From Fibrobacter sp. (GTDB taxonomy: Bacteria; Fibrobacterota; Fibrobacteria; Fibrobacterales; Fibrobacteraceae): DNA of 64,000 nucleotides. The stretch spans positions 1 through 64,000 of the forward strand of contig JAGCGO010000068.1 in NCBI GenBank assembly GCA_017649565.1. The letters are read 5' to 3'. The first letter of the stretch is position 1. Each line of letters starts with the position of its first letter. The position numbers and the translations under genes were made by a program. Shown here one piece after another: positions 24,489 to 34,095 of the stretch. The notes under the pieces were generated by a model. The model was not told the DNA's origin, made no database searches, and was given only the letters and a program-made list of their open reading frames with translations.

Positions 24489-25088
24489 ATGTTTACGGGT
24501 ATAATTCAAGCAACCGGTGAAATCGTGTCCCTTGAAAGCAGGGGCGACGCATTGTCCATGCGCCTGAAATCGCCGGGATTTTTCAAGTGTTGTAAGTTGG
24601 GCGACAGCGTCGCCAACGATGGCGTGTGCCTTTCTGTGGAAAAATGTACGGAGGACGAGGCCACTTTTTGTTTAATGCACCAGACTGTCGAAAATACCTC
24701 TTTCAAGCAGGCTGCCGTGGGTAGCCTCGTGAATCTGGAACATCCCTGCCGTGCCGACAGTTTCATGGGCGGACATTTCGTGATGGGACATGTGGATTGC
24801 ACGACCGAAGTCATCAAGGTGACTCCGCGCGAGACGGGTGTGGAAGTGGACTTGAAGCTCCCTTCGGACCTGCGCCGCTATGTCATCCGCCGTGGATCCA
24901 TTTCCTTAAACGGTATCAGCCTGACGGTTGCCGAGAAATTTGAGGATTCTATCCGCGTCTGCATCATTCCCGAGACGCTTGCACGCACGAACCTGCGCAA
25001 CTGGGTTGCCGGGACCATCGTGAACGTGGAAGTCGACATGCTCGGCAAGTACATTGAGAATTATCTGAAGGAACGTGACCTTGCTTAA
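24489..25088 (+). CDS. ribE: Riboflavin synthase alpha chain
   Basis: Dismutates two lumazine molecules to riboflavin. The 199-residue protein shows the two tandem lumazine-binding halves: the first begins [12 protein letters not shown] and contains NDGVCLSV, the second contains [10 protein letters not shown] and LNGISLTV. Length and the invariant N-terminus match the family. The last 14 bp overlap ribBA if that gene starts at GTG 25075. First gene of a co-directional rib-nusB run with a very short leader. Confidence 0.95.
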   Translation: MFTGIIQATGEIVSLESRGDALSMRLKSPGFFKCCKLGDSVANDGVCLSVEKCTEDEATFCLMHQTVENTSFKQAAVGSLVNLEHPCRADSFMGGHFVMGHVDCTTEVIKVTPRETGVEVDLKLPSDLRRYVIRRGSISLNGISLTVAEKFEDSIRVCIIPETLARTNLRNWVAGTIVNVEVDMLGKYIENYLKERDLA

Positions 25089-26322
25089 TACGATTGAAGA
25101 GGCCATAGAGGATTTTAAGAACGGCAAGTTCTTGATCGTGGTCGACGACGAAGACCGCGAGAACGAGGGCGATTTTGTCATCGCCGCCGAAAAGATTACG
25201 CCGGAGAAGGTGAACTTCATGCTTCACGAAGGGCGCGGCGTGCTTTGCTGCCCCCTGCCGATCCAGCGCTGCCATGAACTGAATTTGACCCGCCAGACGG
25301 CGGAAAACACATCCATTCTCGGGACCCCGTTCACCATCATGGTGGACAAGATCGAGGGGTGCTCGACAGGCGTTTCCGCCCACGACCGTGCGGCGACCAT
25401 CCTGGCTCTCGCTGACCCGAACTCCAAGCCGAGCGACTTCGGGCGGCCGGGGCATATATCGCCCCTGTACGCCCAGGAAGAGGGCGTACTCCGGCGCGCC
25501 GGCCACACGGAAGCAGCCGTGGACTTGGCGAAGCTGGCCGGACTGCGCCCGGCGGCCGCCCTTATCGAGATCATGAACGAGGACGGCACCATGGCCCGCA
25601 TGCCTCAGCTCGAGGAAGTGGCGAAGAAGTTTAACCTCAAGATCATTTCTATCCGCGACCTGATCGACTACCGCCTGAAAAACGAGAAACTGGTGCAGCG
25701 CGTTGCCGCCCCGCATGTCTCGACGAAGTACGGTGACTTCAAGGCCTACGCCTACCGCAGCAAGACGGACGGCGTGGAGCATGTGGCCTGGGTCGCGGGC
25801 AATCCCGACTTTAGCAAGCCGGTCTACGTGCGCGTGCACAGCGAGTGCCTCACCGGCGACATTTTCGGTAGCCTCCGCTGCGACTGCGGTGAACAGCTCG
25901 CCTCTGCCATGAAGTTTATCGGCGAGCACGGCGGCGTGTTCCTGTACATGCGCGGTCAGGAAGGCCGTGGCATTGGACTTTGCAACAAGCTACGCGCCTA
26001 CGAGCTGCAGGAAAAGGGCATGGACACCGTCGAGGCGAATCTGCACCTCGGGTTTAAGTCCGACTTGCGCCAGTACGGTACGGGTGCCCAGATTCTTGCG
26101 GACCTGGGTGTGCGCGAGATGCGCCTTTTGACGAACAACCCGAGCAAGATTTCGGGCATATCCGCCTACGGTCTCAAGATCGTCGAGCGCGTGCCTATCG
26201 AGGTCAAGCCGAACAAGGAAAACCTTTTCTACCTGCTTACCAAGCAGAAGAAGATGGGACACGAACTCCACCTGGACGACTCGGCTCCTGTCCCCCCCGA
26301 AGTTTTAAACGAAGGAAACTAA
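25075..26322 (+). CDS. ribBA: Bifunctional DHBP synthase / GTP cyclohydrolase II
   Basis: Makes both precursors of the riboflavin pathway. The N-terminal half (about 1-205) is 3,4-dihydroxy-2-butanone-4-phosphate synthase with the acidic metal loop [11 protein letters not shown]. The C-terminal half (about 215-410) is GTP cyclohydrolase II, with zinc ligands in [18 protein letters not shown] and the [10 protein letters not shown] loop. Both active sites appear intact. GTG 25075 overlaps ribE; TTG 25081 is an alternative that gives better spacing from AAGGA. Adjacent to ribE and ribH. Confidence 0.95.
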   Translation: MTLLNTIEEAIEDFKNGKFLIVVDDEDRENEGDFVIAAEKITPEKVNFMLHEGRGVLCCPLPIQRCHELNLTRQTAENTSILGTPFTIMVDKIEGCSTGVSAHDRAATILALADPNSKPSDFGRPGHISPLYAQEEGVLRRAGHTEAAVDLAKLAGLRPAAALIEIMNEDGTMARMPQLEEVAKKFNLKIISIRDLIDYRLKNEKLVQRVAAPHVSTKYGDFKAYAYRSKTDGVEHVAWVAGNPDFSKPVYVRVHSECLTGDIFGSLRCDCGEQLASAMKFIGEHGGVFLYMRGQEGRGIGLCNKLRAYELQEKGMDTVEANLHLGFKSDLRQYGTGAQILADLGVREMRLLTNNPSKISGISAYGLKIVERVPIEVKPNKENLFYLLTKQKKMGHELHLDDSAPVPPEVLNEGN

Positions 26323-26323
26323 G

Positions 26324-26785
26324 ATGAACGAAATCAAGAATTCTCTCAACGGATCGGGCATGAAGATCGGCATTGCCGTCGCCCGCTTCAACGAGGTGGT
26401 GACGGACCGTCTTCTGGACGGTGCAGTCCGCCAGCTCGAAACCCTGGGAGTATCTTCCAAGGACATCACCGTGGCTCATGTGCCGGGTGCGTTTGAACTG
26501 CCCGGGATTTGCCGCCGTATGGTCGATTCCGAAAAGTTCGATGCCGTTATCGCGCTGGGTGCTGTCATCCGCGGCGAGACGGGACACTACGATGTCGTGG
26601 TGAACGCTTCCACGGGTGGCGTGGCGAAACTCGCCGCCGAAGGCAAGATCCCGGTCATTCTCGGCATCCTCACCACGGACACTGTGGACCAGGCGATGAA
26701 CCGCGCCGGTCTCAAGGCGGGCAACCTCGGTTGCAGCTGGGCCTCTACGGCTGTCGAAATGGTGAACCTGTACAAGGAAGTTTAA
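26324..26785 (+). CDS. ribH: 6,7-dimethyl-8-ribityllumazine synthase
   Basis: Condenses the products of the RibD and RibBA branches to lumazine. The 153-residue protein has the family motifs VPGAFELPG and GAVIRGETGHYDVV with the catalytic His, and NRAGLKAGNLG near the C-terminus. It starts one base after the ribBA stop region, with AAGGAAAC as ribosome site. Expected to form pentamers or icosahedral shells, as the family does. Confidence 0.95.
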   Translation: MNEIKNSLNGSGMKIGIAVARFNEVVTDRLLDGAVRQLETLGVSSKDITVAHVPGAFELPGICRRMVDSEKFDAVIALGAVIRGETGHYDVVVNASTGGVAKLAAEGKIPVILGILTTDTVDQAMNRAGLKAGNLGCSWASTAVEMVNLYKEV

Positions 26786-26806
26786 CTCGTAACGTTGGTC
26801 TGAACT

Positions 26807-27247
26807 ATGTCGAATGTAAGTTTTCGTCCCGCCCGTGAATTCGCGATGCAGTTGCTGTACGCGATGGAGATCACCGGTGCGGTGGCAGGGGAGGCCCTGC
26901 CTGGGGTGCTCGAAAGTCGCCCCCTCCATGACGACCAGAAAAAGTATGGAATGAAACTGGTGGACCTTGTCCTGGCCCATCGGGAAGAACTGGACGAGGA
27001 TATCAAGAACGCCGCCGTGCATTGGGAAATTGAGCGCATGGCAAAGCTTGACCGCATCATCGTCCGCATTGCGATGGTCGAACTCCTGTACGTCCCGGAA
27101 ATCCCCATGAAGGTGGCCATTTCCGAATCGGTGCAGATCGCGGCCAAGTACAGCACGGATTCTTCGGGTTCGTTCGTCAACGGTCTTTTAAATGGCTTCA
27201 TGTTGAAGCATGGAATTGTCTCTAGCTCTCAAAATAAGGAGAAGTAG
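26807..27247 (+). CDS. nusB: Transcription antitermination factor NusB
   Basis: An RNA-binding partner of S10 in rRNA antitermination. The 146-residue all-helical protein shows RPAREFAMQLLYAMEITG at the start, LDRIIVRIAMVELLYVPEIP in the middle and YSTDSSGSFVNGLLN near the end, all diagnostic of NusB. The ribH-nusB pairing is common in bacteria and supports both calls. It is followed by the DUF2723 gene after two bases. Confidence 0.92.
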   Translation: MSNVSFRPAREFAMQLLYAMEITGAVAGEALPGVLESRPLHDDQKKYGMKLVDLVLAHREELDEDIKNAAVHWEIERMAKLDRIIVRIAMVELLYVPEIPMKVAISESVQIAAKYSTDSSGSFVNGLLNGFMLKHGIVSSSQNKEK

Positions 27248-27249
27248 TC

Positions 27250-30200
27250 GTGATAAAGGAAAAATGGATGAAACACATTTTTGCCGGCATTTCCTGCCTG
27301 GTGGCCCTCATCGTCTATGCAATGACGATGGCGCCGACCGTCAGTTTCTGGGACTGCGGTGAATTTGTCGCCTGTGCCAATACCCTCGGTATTCCCCATC
27401 CTCCTGGAACCCCGTTCTTCGTGTTCCTGGCACGTGCAGTCATCGTGCTGCTCCCGTTCGTGGGTGAAATCGCGAAGCGCGTGAACTACATTTCCGTGGT
27501 GAGCTCTGCGGCTACTGTCTACGTGACGGCGCTGTTCGCCTGGGAGTTCCTCGCTTCCATCCTCAGGAACGATAACCTCGCGGCCAAGATTTCCGAAAAG
27601 GTCCGCATCTTCGTGCTCGGCACGGCCTCCCTGGTCGCCGGCTTCCTCCTGACCTTCTCCGACACGTTCTGGTTCAATGCGGTCGAAGCCGAAGTCTACG
27701 GCCTCGCCATGCTGATCCTCATGCTCGTCTCCTACCTTGGCCTGGTCTGGTACAACAAGAGGGACGAAGAGGGCAGCGACAAGTACCTCATCTTTATCTG
27801 CTATATCGCCTTCCTTGGTGTCGGCGCGCACCTTTACACGATGCTCACCATCCCGGCCGTGTTCGTGCTGCTCCTTCTTGCCCAGCCGAGCAAGATCAAG
27901 GAACGCATCCCCATCTGGATTACGGGTACGCTTCTCTGCTCCGTCATCTACATGGTGTCCGCCTTTATCGAACTTTCCTTGGGCTGCCTTATCGTGCTTG
28001 CCGTCCTGACGCTTGCCAAGCCGTTCAACGCCAGGGTCAACAAGGCGGTCCGCCTTTCTCTCGCTTTCTCCTTCTTCGCCCTTATCGGTTATAGCACTCA
28101 CCTCTACATTCCTATCCGTTCGGAACTGAACCCAATTATCGACGAGAACGATCCTGAAATCAACATTCGCGACGAACAGGGCAACCTCCAGCTCGGCAAC
28201 CTGTTCAAGTCCGAGAACTGGGAATCCTTCAACAACTTCGTGGAACGTAAGCAGTACGGCTCCGAGAGCATGATTGCCCGCGCCTTCTACCGCCGTTCCC
28301 AGCTGGCTCACCAGCTCCTCAGCTTCCCGAGCATGAGCTACGGTGGCTACCAGATGGCCCAGTACCTGCCTTACAAGGTAGGTGGCGTGAACTACGCCAA
28401 TGGTGTGTACACGTTCGATCCGGCCGACAACGAGCCGCTCGAACGCTTCGGTATCAAGTTCCCCACGCAGATGATTTTCATGGGCGACTCGATTGTTCCG
28501 CAGCTGCTCGTGTTCCTCCTGTTCAACGGCCTGCTTGTTCTCGTTTGCGTCTATTCCTGCAAGCGTAACCGTCACCTGGGTGTTTTCCTTTCTGTGCTTT
28601 ATGCGCTTTGCTCCCTCGGCTTGATCTTCTACATCAACTTCGCCGATGGCACCCGCATGGAACAGCGTGATCACGACCAGTGGGTCTCTGCGATGACACG
28701 TAACATTGCCGACCTGAACCGTGCCGGTGCAGGTATCGCGTCCGTGCCCGACCCGAACGACTTGCTGGATGCTCGTCAGGACATCGAACGTAACACCATC
28801 CGTCTCGAATACCTCCGCCAGCACAAGGCTCCCGCGGCGTCGATTGCTGCGCTCGAGTCCAAGATCAACGACCTCAAGAGCTCTAGCGTCTGGACGACCT
28901 GGACCAAGATCGAGAACGCCTACGCCCAGGTGGGTCAGCGCGCCCCGTTCCCCGAGGCCGTCCACATGGAAGTCCGCGAACGTGACTACTTCTATACCCC
29001 GGCATTCATCATCATGAGCATGATGCTCGGTATCGGTGCGGGTATTCTCGTGCTTCTTGCCGCAACGTCTGCCCAGTTCGCTGCTTTCGCATCGCCTCTC
29101 GCGGTTCTTCTCGTCCTTGTCTCCTTTATCGTTCCCTGCTGCTCGAACTACAAGGAACATGACCGTTCCGGTCTCTGGGTCCCGTGGGATTATGCGTACA
29201 ACCTTCTCAACAGCTGCCGTCCGAACGCCATCCTGTTTACGAACGGCGACAACGACACCTTCCCGCTGTGGTTCGCTCAGGAAGTTGCCGGCATCCGCAA
29301 GGACGTGCGCGTCGTGAACCTCTCCCTGGGTAACACGGACTGGTACATCAAGCAGATGCTCGACAATCCGCCGATTCTCAAGCTGAGCTACGACAAGGAA
29401 GGCATCAAGCGCGACATGGTCCTGGATTACAGTTACGGCAACAATCCCAACCACCTCACGGCGACTTGGGTCAAGAACGCTGAACGCCTCATGCCCAAGC
29501 TGAAAGATCGCATTGACCAGATGGAAGGCCAGCAACTCTCTGCCGCCGATTCTGCCAAGCTCCTGCAGCTCAAGGTGCATTACCAGGTATGGGATGCCTT
29601 CCACGACTGGGCTGCCCGTTCCCGTAGCGGCGTGATGCTGACCCAGCATAAGCTCGTTATCGACCTTGCCATGCAGAACATGGACAAGCCGATCCATTTC
29701 TCGACGACTGTCGGCATGTCCAATTTCATGGGCCTTGAAAAGTACATGGTCCAGGAAGGCATGATTTACGATTTCCAGAAGGGTGACCTGACTGTACGTC
29801 GTGGTGACTTCGATGCTGTCCGTTCGGCAAACCTGATCGACAGCGTCTACAAGTTCCGCGGTCTCGGCGACGGCACGGCTTTCGTGAACAGCGAAACGCT
29901 CCGTCTGCTTTCCAGCTACATCTCCCTTTACCTGCAGATTTCCTTCGACGCTCGTGAAAAGATTTCCGCAATCCGTAGCGAAAGGCCGTACACCATCGCC
30001 CGCAAGGCACAGGTGGATGCCCTTGCCCTTAACGCCATCAAGTTCCTCGAGATGGGTATGTACCAGTTCCCGGATGAATGGCGCAACTACTGGGCCGCCG
30101 CCTACGTATACGAAGCTGCCGGCATGAAGCAGCCTGCACTTGACGTGCTCGCCCGTGGTCTCAAGCACATCCCCGCCTACGACGAGGGTGGACGCAGCCG

Positions 30201-30339
30201 CCTCGCCGTGAGCCTCAAGTCCATGGAACAGATGCCGGACGAACCGCCTGCCATCGAGCCTGAAACGCCGGAATCCGATTCCGGTGAAAAGGACACCGCT
30301 TCCGATAGCACGCCTGTTGTGGCTTCCGCAGGGAAATAA
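27250..30339 (+). CDS. DUF2723 multi-pass membrane protein (GT-C-like)
   Basis: A 1,029-residue inner-membrane protein. Its start carries the DUF2723 signature: APTVSFWDCGEFVACANTLGIPHPPGTPFF, with the Asp-Cys-Gly-Glu motif after the first membrane helix, as in polyprenol-sugar-dependent GT-C glycosyltransferases. About ten hydrophobic segments follow (residues 1-290, 415-465, 580-640), then a soluble segment with WVPWDYAYNLLNSC and TNGDNDTFPLWF. The C-terminus is Glu/Pro/Ser-rich. GTG 27250 has AAGGAGA upstream. Three GT2 genes follow, two of them polyprenol-phosphate-sugar synthase-like, which could supply its lipid-linked sugar donor. Acceptor unknown. Confidence 0.8.
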   Translation: MIKEKWMKHIFAGISCLVALIVYAMTMAPTVSFWDCGEFVACANTLGIPHPPGTPFFVFLARAVIVLLPFVGEIAKRVNYISVVSSAATVYVTALFAWEFLASILRNDNLAAKISEKVRIFVLGTASLVAGFLLTFSDTFWFNAVEAEVYGLAMLILMLVSYLGLVWYNKRDEEGSDKYLIFICYIAFLGVGAHLYTMLTIPAVFVLLLLAQPSKIKERIPIWITGTLLCSVIYMVSAFIELSLGCLIVLAVLTLAKPFNARVNKAVRLSLAFSFFALIGYSTHLYIPIRSELNPIIDENDPEINIRDEQGNLQLGNLFKSENWESFNNFVERKQYGSESMIARAFYRRSQLAHQLLSFPSMSYGGYQMAQYLPYKVGGVNYANGVYTFDPADNEPLERFGIKFPTQMIFMGDSIVPQLLVFLLFNGLLVLVCVYSCKRNRHLGVFLSVLYALCSLGLIFYINFADGTRMEQRDHDQWVSAMTRNIADLNRAGAGIASVPDPNDLLDARQDIERNTIRLEYLRQHKAPAASIAALESKINDLKSSSVWTTWTKIENAYAQVGQRAPFPEAVHMEVRERDYFYTPAFIIMSMMLGIGAGILVLLAATSAQFAAFASPLAVLLVLVSFIVPCCSNYKEHDRSGLWVPWDYAYNLLNSCRPNAILFTNGDNDTFPLWFAQEVAGIRKDVRVVNLSLGNTDWYIKQMLDNPPILKLSYDKEGIKRDMVLDYSYGNNPNHLTATWVKNAERLMPKLKDRIDQMEGQQLSAADSAKLLQLKVHYQVWDAFHDWAARSRSGVMLTQHKLVIDLAMQNMDKPIHFSTTVGMSNFMGLEKYMVQEGMIYDFQKGDLTVRRGDFDAVRSANLIDSVYKFRGLGDGTAFVNSETLRLLSSYISLYLQISFDAREKISAIRSERPYTIARKAQVDALALNAIKFLEMGMYQFPDEWRNYWAAAYVYEAAGMKQPALDVLARGLKHIPAYDEGGRSRLAVSLKSMEQMPDEPPAIEPETPESDSGEKDTASDSTPVVASAGK

Positions 30340-30351
30340 TCAGTCGAGGTT

Positions 30352-31278
30352 ATGATGGATTTGAGCATGGTCATTCCGGTCAAGGACGAAAATGAGAACT
30401 TGCCGGACTTGATGAAGGAAATCGCCGCGGCGATGGAACCTACCGGGTTTGAGTACGAGGTGCTCATCATAGACGATGGCAGCCGTGACAATACCTGGGA
30501 GGTGGTAGAGAATCTTTCCAAGGAGTTCCCGTTTGTCCGGGCCTACCGTTTCCAGTTCAACTGCGGCAAGGCTGCCGCCCTCGCTTATGGATTTTCCAAG
30601 GTGAAGGGCCGCTATGTCGCGACGCTGGACGGCGACCTGCAGGACGATCCCCTCGAGATTCCGAAGATGATCGATATCCTCAATCAGGGCTACGACCTTG
30701 TTTCCGGCTGGAAGGTGCGCCGCCTGGATCCCTGGCACAAGACGATGCCGTCCAAGCTGTTCAACCTGACGGTATCTATTGTCTGTGGGCAGCGCCTGCA
30801 CGATTTCAACTGCGGAATCAAGGCATACCGCAGCTGCGTGGTCAAGTTCATCCAGCTCTACGGGGACTACCACCGCTTTATCCCGGTCATGGCCAAGTGG
30901 CAGGGCTTCCGCATAACGGAAATGCCGGTCGCCCACAGGGCGCGTGTCCACGGGGTCTCCAAGTACGGTGTCTCCCGCCTGGTCAGCGGTTTCCTGGACC
31001 TCGTTTCTCTTATGTTCATGCGCAGTTTCTCCGCGAAGCCCCTCCATTTCTTCGGGCTTATCGGGCTCCTGTTCATGTTCCTTGGTCTCGGGGTCTGCGG
31101 TTACTTTGGTTATGAATGGTTCAATACGGGCGCCTTGCACGTTCGTCCGCTTTTGCTTGCTGGCGCCTTCTCGTTGGTGATGAGCGTCCAGTTCATTTCC
31201 CTGGGCTTGCTGGGAGAAATGCTGAATGGCAACAAACAACGTTCCTACCCGGTTGCCGAGACGATAAGAGATAATTAG
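30352..31278 (+). CDS. GT2 glycosyltransferase with membrane anchor (GtrB/ArnC type)
   Basis: Predicted to transfer a sugar to polyprenyl phosphate at the inner membrane. A 308-residue protein with nucleotide-binding start SMVIPVKDENENL, IIDDGSRDNTWEV, the catalytic DGDLQDDP (DxD-type), and two C-terminal transmembrane helices (about residues 228-250 and 262-290), the architecture of GtrB and ArnC. Starts at ATG 30352 or 30355, 12 bases after the DUF2723 gene, so they are likely co-transcribed. Sugar identity cannot be inferred. Confidence 0.85.
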   Translation: MMDLSMVIPVKDENENLPDLMKEIAAAMEPTGFEYEVLIIDDGSRDNTWEVVENLSKEFPFVRAYRFQFNCGKAAALAYGFSKVKGRYVATLDGDLQDDPLEIPKMIDILNQGYDLVSGWKVRRLDPWHKTMPSKLFNLTVSIVCGQRLHDFNCGIKAYRSCVVKFIQLYGDYHRFIPVMAKWQGFRITEMPVAHRARVHGVSKYGVSRLVSGFLDLVSLMFMRSFSAKPLHFFGLIGLLFMFLGLGVCGYFGYEWFNTGALHVRPLLLAGAFSLVMSVQFISLGLLGEMLNGNKQRSYPVAETIRDN

Positions 31279-31311
31279 ATTAGTTTATGAAAAGTATGGA
31301 TAGGAGAAAGA

Positions 31312-32025
31312 ATGACGTTCCCTAAAAGTTTGGTTATTGTCCCGACCTACAACGAGAAGGAAAACATCCTTCTCATGCTGGACGCCATCTTGCAGCAGCA
31401 CGAATGTTTGGAAGTGCTGGTTGTCGATGACGGCTCTCCGGATGGTACGGGCGACATGGTTGCCGCCGAGGCCGAAAAGAATTCCCGCATCCACCTGATC
31501 CGCCGCAAGGGCAAGATGGGACTTGGCTCTGCCTATGTGACCGGCTTCAAGTGGGCCCTGGAGCGCGACTTCGAGCGTGTATTCGAGATGGATGCCGACT
31601 TCAGCCATTCTCCTACGGACTTGACCCGCTTCCTGGAAACGGCTGAGGATGCCGACCTCGTGCTGGGCAGCCGCTACATGAAACAGCGTATCAGCGTCGT
31701 GAACTGGGACCTCCGCCGCCTCATTCTGAGCTACGGAGCGAACGTGTACACGCGCATGGTCACGGGCCTCCCGATCAGCGATGCGACGGGCGGCTTCAAG
31801 TGCTTCCGCCGTTCCGCCCTCGAGGCCCTGAACCTCGACAAGATGAAGAGCGACGGTTACTGTTTCCAGATCGAGACGACGTTCAAGATTTGGAAGAAGG
31901 GTCTCCGCGTGAAGGAAATCCCCATCGTGTTTACCGACCGCACCCGCGGTACCTCCAAGATGAGCGGCGGAATCATCTCCGAAGCCTTCTTCCTGGTGCT
32001 CAAGCTGAGGCTAGGTTTAGCTTAA
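31312..32025 (+). CDS. Polyprenol-phosphate sugar synthase (Dpm1-like GT2)
   Basis: A soluble-type GT2 enzyme of 237 residues that would charge polyprenyl phosphate with mannose or a similar sugar. Motifs: VIVPTYNEKENI, VVDDGSPDGTGDM, the DxD region FEMDADFSHSP, and SDATGGFKCFRRSALEALNLD. It lacks membrane helices, in contrast to the preceding gene, and matches bacterial and archaeal Dpm1 homologues in length. The C-terminal codons and downstream spacer run into a CTAGNNN heptad block that touches the next gene's start. Confidence 0.85.
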   Translation: MTFPKSLVIVPTYNEKENILLMLDAILQQHECLEVLVVDDGSPDGTGDMVAAEAEKNSRIHLIRRKGKMGLGSAYVTGFKWALERDFERVFEMDADFSHSPTDLTRFLETAEDADLVLGSRYMKQRISVVNWDLRRLILSYGANVYTRMVTGLPISDATGGFKCFRRSALEALNLDKMKSDGYCFQIETTFKIWKKGLRVKEIPIVFTDRTRGTSKMSGGIISEAFFLVLKLRLGLA

Positions 32026-32026
32026 C

Positions 32027-32066
32027 CTTAACCCTAGATTCTAGCCCCTAGCCCCTAATCTCTATC
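32027..32066. repeat. CTAGNNN heptad block
   Basis: CTTAACC, CTAGATT, CTAGCCC (twice), CTAATCT and CTATCAT follow in 7-base register and fill the whole gap between two GT2 genes; the last unit contains the first bases of the next ATG. Confidence 0.75.
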
Positions 32067-33764
32067 ATGTATTCCTGTTCCGTTATCATCGTCGCCTACA
32101 ATTCCTGTGACTTTATCCCTGCGTGCCTAAAGTCCGTCCGTGATGCGTGCGAGGGTGTAGATTCCCAGATTATCGTTTTGGACAACGGCTCGAAGGATCG
32201 CATCAAGCCGGAAATCAAGAAGTTTTTCCCCGAGGTCCTGTGGCTCGATTCCGAGGAAAATCTCGGCTTCGGGAAGGGCTGCAATTTGGCCGAGAAACAG
32301 GCGACCAAGCCGTTCCTGTTCTTCATCAACCCGGACACGGTGGTGTCGCGCGATTCGTTCACCAAGGTGCTCGACTTCATGGAGGAACATCCGGAATCGG
32401 GCACGGTGGGCTGCCGCATCTTGAACGAGGACGGAACGCTCCAGTGGGCTTGCCGTAGGTCTTTCCCGACGATTATCTCGGCCGTTTCCAAGACGGTCGG
32501 CCTGGCCGCGATGTTCCCGAAGAGCAAGCTTTTGGCCAGCTACAACATGACGTACGCCGACCCTGATGCGGTCACCGAGGTGGACGCCATCAGTGGTTCG
32601 TTCTTCTGCATCAAGCGCGACCTGTACGAGTCCCTGAAGGGCTTTGACGAAGACTACTTCATGTACGGTGAGGACCTTGACCTTTGCTTCAGGACAAAGG
32701 CTGCGGGCTACAAGAATTACTATACGCCGTCAACGAACATCTTGCATTTCAAGGGCCAGAGCTGCCGTACGCGCCGCTGGGGTTCTTACGTGGACTTCTA
32801 CAAGGCGATGCTTATCTTTGTGCGCAAGCACAAGGACCTTTACTTTGTCCCGAATTTTCTCGTGTCTTTCGGTATTTTATTTGCGGCGTTCGTGGGCATG
32901 TTCTCGCGCTTGATTCCGAAGTTCTGGAAGATGTTCCTGGACCTGGGCGTGATTGCTGCATGGGCGTTTACCTTTCTCAATCATACAATTTCGATGGAAA
33001 TTCGTTGTGCCGAAGTGGATCTCAATGCTGGTCCAATTTCCGGTGGTTGCGGTGCTTCGGAAATTGTTAAACATTCCATTTGGGATTTTGCACAATTTGA
33101 AGACTGGTGGCTTGTCGGCTTGGTCGCCATTATTAACATGGTTTTTCTTATTTTCCGTGGGGAATACACGGAATCCAGCCTCAAGGGTGAGAAGTTTTTG
33201 CGCTACTTGATTCCGCTGAACTTGCTTGCAGTGGGTGGTTATTGCTTGTTCCGTTACTTTACTCAGCAACCGGTTGTTTTGAGTGATATGACCTCGCTGC
33301 CGTATGATAGGGACTGGTTTGTCATTACGATTTGCTCCAGCCTCTTCATCCCGCTGGCCCTCTTCGCATGGCGCCGCGTCGCGTTCTGGATAAACTATTT
33401 CTACCGCATCTTCGCCAAGAAGCGTCACCGTTCCATTCTGCTCGGTGGTTCCGAAGATTCCCTCCAGACATGGTTTGACCGTTACAACGTAATTCCCGGC
33501 ATCGAAATTTTGGGCTGTGTCAGCGGCGAGCCCGAAAAGATCAGCGAGGACAACCGCGAACACCTCCTGGGTAACCTTTCCGAGATGGAATCCATCTGCA
33601 ACCGTACCGGCTGCCGTGAACTCCTCGTTGTCTCGAATTTCTCCGGCTACAGGGAACCTTTCGACATCGGGTGGCTCGACAAGCTCGGTTTGAACGTGTT
33701 TTTGCTCATCGGGGACGGAAAAAACGGCAATTATGCCCTTGTAGACCTCAAATATCTGCATTAA
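32067..33764 (+). CDS. GT2 glycosyltransferase with membrane segment and C-terminal nucleotide-binding-like domain
   Basis: Three parts in 565 residues. Residues 1-265 form a rhamnosyltransferase-like (WbbL) GT2 domain: SVIIVAYNSCDF, VLDNGSKD, FFINPDTVV, ISGSFFCIKRDLYE and FDEDYFMYGEDLDLCFR. Residues about 268-440 hold roughly five hydrophobic helices. The C-terminus (about 445-565) begins KKRHRSILLGGSEDSL and resembles the Rossmann-like N-terminal domain of polyprenyl-phosphate hexose transferases, without their catalytic domain. The middle part uses more A/T-ending codons than its flanks, hinting at a mosaic origin. No ribosome site is visible. Confidence 0.75.
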   Translation: MYSCSVIIVAYNSCDFIPACLKSVRDACEGVDSQIIVLDNGSKDRIKPEIKKFFPEVLWLDSEENLGFGKGCNLAEKQATKPFLFFINPDTVVSRDSFTKVLDFMEEHPESGTVGCRILNEDGTLQWACRRSFPTIISAVSKTVGLAAMFPKSKLLASYNMTYADPDAVTEVDAISGSFFCIKRDLYESLKGFDEDYFMYGEDLDLCFRTKAAGYKNYYTPSTNILHFKGQSCRTRRWGSYVDFYKAMLIFVRKHKDLYFVPNFLVSFGILFAAFVGMFSRLIPKFWKMFLDLGVIAAWAFTFLNHTISMEIRCAEVDLNAGPISGGCGASEIVKHSIWDFAQFEDWWLVGLVAIINMVFLIFRGEYTESSLKGEKFLRYLIPLNLLAVGGYCLFRYFTQQPVVLSDMTSLPYDRDWFVITICSSLFIPLALFAWRRVAFWINYFYRIFAKKRHRSILLGGSEDSLQTWFDRYNVIPGIEILGCVSGEPEKISEDNREHLLGNLSEMESICNRTGCRELLVVSNFSGYREPFDIGWLDKLGLNVFLLIGDGKNGNYALVDLKYLH

Positions 33765-33834
33765 TCTGCTCGGGGCCGAATTTTTTTCCCGAAATGAAGT
33801 TATTTTTACGTAAGTAATTGATATTAAAGGTGTT

Positions 33835-34095
33835 ATGTTCGATACGAATCTTTTAAATGTGCTTTGTTGCCCGGAATCCCGTGGCGCTCTCAAGCTGGCG
33901 GACGAAGCCTGTCTCGCTGCCGTAAATAATGCTATTGCCGCGGGTTCCCTGAAGAATGTCGCGGGTGAGATGATATCCGAAAAAATGGATGAGGCCCTTG
34001 TTTCCGAGGACGGAAAGCGCCTCTATCCGATTCGCGAGGGTATTCCGGTACTTTTGTCTGACGAAGCGGTTGCGCTTCCATTGGGGGGAGTCTAA
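33835..34095 (+). CDS. Trm112/UPF0434-like small protein
   Basis: An 86-residue protein with the Trm112 pattern: LLNVLCCPESRGAL at the start and LYPIREGIPVLL near the end. Only the Cys-Cys near residue 11 is present, so the zinc knuckle of eukaryotic Trm112 is incomplete, as in many bacterial members. Bacterial relatives can act as activators of partner methyltransferases. AAAGGTG precedes the ATG, and it is followed without a gap by the TPR protein gene. Confidence 0.75.
   Translation: MFDTNLLNVLCCPESRGALKLADEACLAAVNNAIAAGSLKNVAGEMISEKMDEALVSEDGKRLYPIREGIPVLLSDEAVALPLGGV

Noticed and set aside
27229-30168. 979-codon minus-strand open frame opposite the DUF2723 gene
   Set aside because: It lies antisense to a clear membrane protein with family motifs. 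Its translation is His/Arg/Glu-rich without hydrophobic or domain pattern, as expected when a GC-rich third-position bias keeps the antisense frame open.
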